Shown here: in pieces, positions 41,259 to 42,639 of the stretch
Numbering within the stretch: the first letter of the stretch is position 1
Layout of the letters: each line of letters opens with the position of its first letter
Source of the DNA: an uncultured Prevotella sp.
Lineage (GTDB): Bacteria; Bacteroidota; Bacteroidia; Bacteroidales; Bacteroidaceae
NCBI GenBank assembly: GCA_905234845.1
Contig: CAJOIW010000017.1
Span: 1-42,639 of the forward strand
Direction of reading: 5' to 3'
DNA length: 42,639 nucleotides
Made by a program: the position numbers and the translations under genes
The notes under the pieces: generated by a model
Database searches by the model: none
The model's input: the letters and a program-made list of their open reading frames with translations, nothing else
Told to the model about the DNA's origin: nothing

Positions 41259-42639
41259 ATGCTTGTAAAATCCTACTGCGCTGCTGTCAACGGACTTGAA
41301 GTAACCACCATCACCATCGAGGTAAGCCTTCTTCCAGGTATGCTGTATCACTTCACGGGACTTGGCGATGCCGCCGTGCGCGAAGGGCGCGACCGTATCA
41401 TCGCCGCCATGCAGCACAACGGATTCCGCTTCCCGCATGCCGACATCACCGTCAACATGGCACCTGCCGACCTGCGCAAGGAGGGTAGCTCGTTCGACCT
41501 GCCAGTAGCCATCGCCATCCTCGCCGCCAACGGCGACATTCCCACCGACCAGCTCGACAAGTATATGATGGTGGGCGAGCTCAGCCTCGACGGCCACCTG
41601 CAGCCCGTCAAAGGCGCACTGCCCATCGCCATTCGTGCACGGGCAGAGAGATTCAAGGGACTCATCGTGCCAAAGCAGAACGAACGCGAGGCTGCCGTAG
41701 TCAACAACCTCGACGTCTACGGCATGGAGTCGATGATGGATGTCATCAACTTCCTCACGGGAAAAGAGCAGTTCAGTCCCACCGTTGTTGACACGCGCCG
41801 TGAGTTCTACGAACAGCAATGTCAGTTCGACCTCGACTTCGCCGACGTGCGTGGACAAGAAAGCGTAAAGCGAGCCTTCGAGGTAGCGGCAGCAGGCGGG
41901 CACAACCTCATTATGATAGGTCCGCCCGGCAGCGGCAAGTCGATGATGGCCAAGCGTCTGCCCAGCATACTCCCACCCCTCACACTGGCCGAGAGTCTCG
42001 AGACCACACAGATTCACAGTGTGGCGGGAAAGATAGGCAAGGGTACGTCGCTCATCTCGCAGCGCCCCTTCCGCGCACCCCACCATACCATCTCCGAAGT
42101 CGCCCTCGTAGGCGGCGGTGTCAATCCCCAGCCTGGGGAAATCAGCCTGGCGCACAATGGGGTGCTCTTTCTTGACGAGCTCACTGAATTCAACAAGCAG
42201 ACCCTCGAGGTGCTACGCCAACCGCTCGAAGACCGCAAGATCAGCATCTCACGCGCCAAGTACAGCGTCGAGTTTCCCGCCTCGTTCATGTTCGTAGCCT
42301 CGTGCAACCCCTGCCCCTGCGGCTACTACGGCGACCCCACCCACAACTGCGTCTGCACCCCCGGACAAATCCAGCGCTATCTCGGCAAAATCTCCGGCCC
42401 CCTGCTCGACCGCATCGACATCCACTGCGAGATCCAGGCCGTACCCTTCGCCCAGCTCTCGCAGATGCAGCCGGGTGAGCCCTCGTCGGCCATCCGCGAG
42501 CGCGTCATCCGAGCCCGCCAGATACAGACCGAGCGTTTCAGCTCCCTCTCTAAACAGGGAGGGCTGGGGAGGGTCCACTGCAACGCCCAGATGACCGAGC
42601 GCATGCTCCACCAGTTTGCCGAGCCCGACGCCGACAGCC
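41259..42639 (+). CDS. ComM/YifB-family Mg-chelatase-like AAA+ ATPase, 3' end outside the window
   Basis: The frame is open from the ATG at 41259 to the window edge (460 codons). The N-terminal Lon-like domain (MLVKSYCAAVNGLEVTTITI ... DLPVAIAILAANG) is followed by an AAA+ domain with Walker A GPPGSGKS (residues 221-228), PFRAPHHTISEVALVGGG, Walker B VLFLDELTEF, and the cysteine-rich CNPCPCGYYGD segment. In naturally competent bacteria ComM is a branch-migration helicase for incoming DNA. Residues 428-438 (SSLSKQGGLGR) interrupt the usual short ERF-to-CNAQM stretch and come from a C/G-rich dispersed repeat. The antisense open frame at 41106-42155 is a shadow. Confidence 0.95.
   Translation, partial: MLVKSYCAAVNGLEVTTITIEVSLLPGMLYHFTGLGDAAVREGRDRIIAAMQHNGFRFPHADITVNMAPADLRKEGSSFDLPVAIAILAANGDIPTDQLDKYMMVGELSLDGHLQPVKGALPIAIRARAERFKGLIVPKQNEREAAVVNNLDVYGMESMMDVINFLTGKEQFSPTVVDTRREFYEQQCQFDLDFADVRGQESVKRAFEVAAAGGHNLIMIGPPGSGKSMMAKRLPSILPPLTLAESLETTQIHSVAGKIGKGTSLISQRPFRAPHHTISEVALVGGGVNPQPGEISLAHNGVLFLDELTEFNKQTLEVLRQPLEDRKISISRAKYSVEFPASFMFVASCNPCPCGYYGDPTHNCVCTPGQIQRYLGKISGPLLDRIDIHCEIQAVPFAQLSQMQPGEPSSAIRERVIRARQIQTERFSSLSKQGGLGRVHCNAQMTERMLHQFAEPDADS
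42541..42575 (+). repeat. C/G-rich dispersed repeat inside the ComM-like gene
   Basis: GCTCCCTCTCTAAACAGGGA followed by GGGCTGGGGAGGGTCC encodes SLSKQGGLGRV in frame. CTCCCTCT and AGGGAG form a small palindrome, and GGGAGGGCTGGGGAGGG matches the copies at 1201-1221 and 22799-22821. Confidence 0.75.

Noticed and set aside
41106..42155. Leftward 349-codon open frame opposite the ComM-like gene
   Set aside because: The plus-strand frame carries all ComM/YifB motifs and runs to the window edge; the leftward frame is a shadow.

Overview
The window looks like chromosomal DNA of a Bacteroidales bacterium, most likely a Prevotella/Segatella relative. The evidence is: SusC/SusD proteins, a hybrid two-component regulator, type IX secretion tails, serine-type sulfatase, Bacteroidota promoters (TAnnTTTG, in the best case with an upstream TTTG 20 nt away) and an absence of clear Shine-Dalgarno sequences. 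The species cannot be named from sequence reading alone.

Layout. (1) 1-2606: edge of a possible leftward gene, pyridoxal/pyridoxamine kinase, a VanZ-like membrane protein and a membrane-anchored CbxX-type AAA+ ATPase. (2) 2758-23582: a polysaccharide utilisation locus with an ELWxxDGT-repeat secreted protein, SusC, SusD, a second surface lipoprotein, a hybrid two-component system regulator, two GH43-type enzymes, a GH51-type arabinofuranosidase and a serine-type sulfatase. The enzymes point to an arabinose-containing, probably sulfated glycan. (3) 23920-36163: mostly housekeeping genes (argS, RNase H-like, ribD, prmC, recX, comF-like, pyrE, SRPBCC, argH, a lipoprotein), with a large MmeI-like restriction-modification enzyme between recX and comF. 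(4) 36224-42639: a tRNA-Gly/tRNA-Leu pair, two lipoprotein genes, a leftward ABC exporter and the 5' part of a ComM/YifB-like ATPase cut by the window edge.

How the genes work together. In the locus, SusC/SusD and the extra lipoprotein would bind and import the glycan, the regulator would sense a released fragment in the periplasm, and the GH43/GH51/sulfatase set would strip arabinose and sulfate. Start codons of the sulfatase, comF-like and thioredoxin-like genes overlap the preceding stop codons, suggesting translational coupling.

The most unusual signal is repetitive DNA. Intergenic arrays with an exact 22-bp period (and one of 43 bp) built from GAAAG...CTTTC-type palindromes occur at four places, one forming a perfect 44-bp inverted repeat between convergent genes. 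Separately, several dispersed repeat families are carried in frame inside protein-coding genes (ComM, ArgS, sulfatase, the sensor regulator, the large GH43 protein, and the junction of the kinase and VanZ genes). One 19-mer encodes the hydrophobic core of three signal peptides in one orientation and a charged linker inside the sensor kinase in the other.
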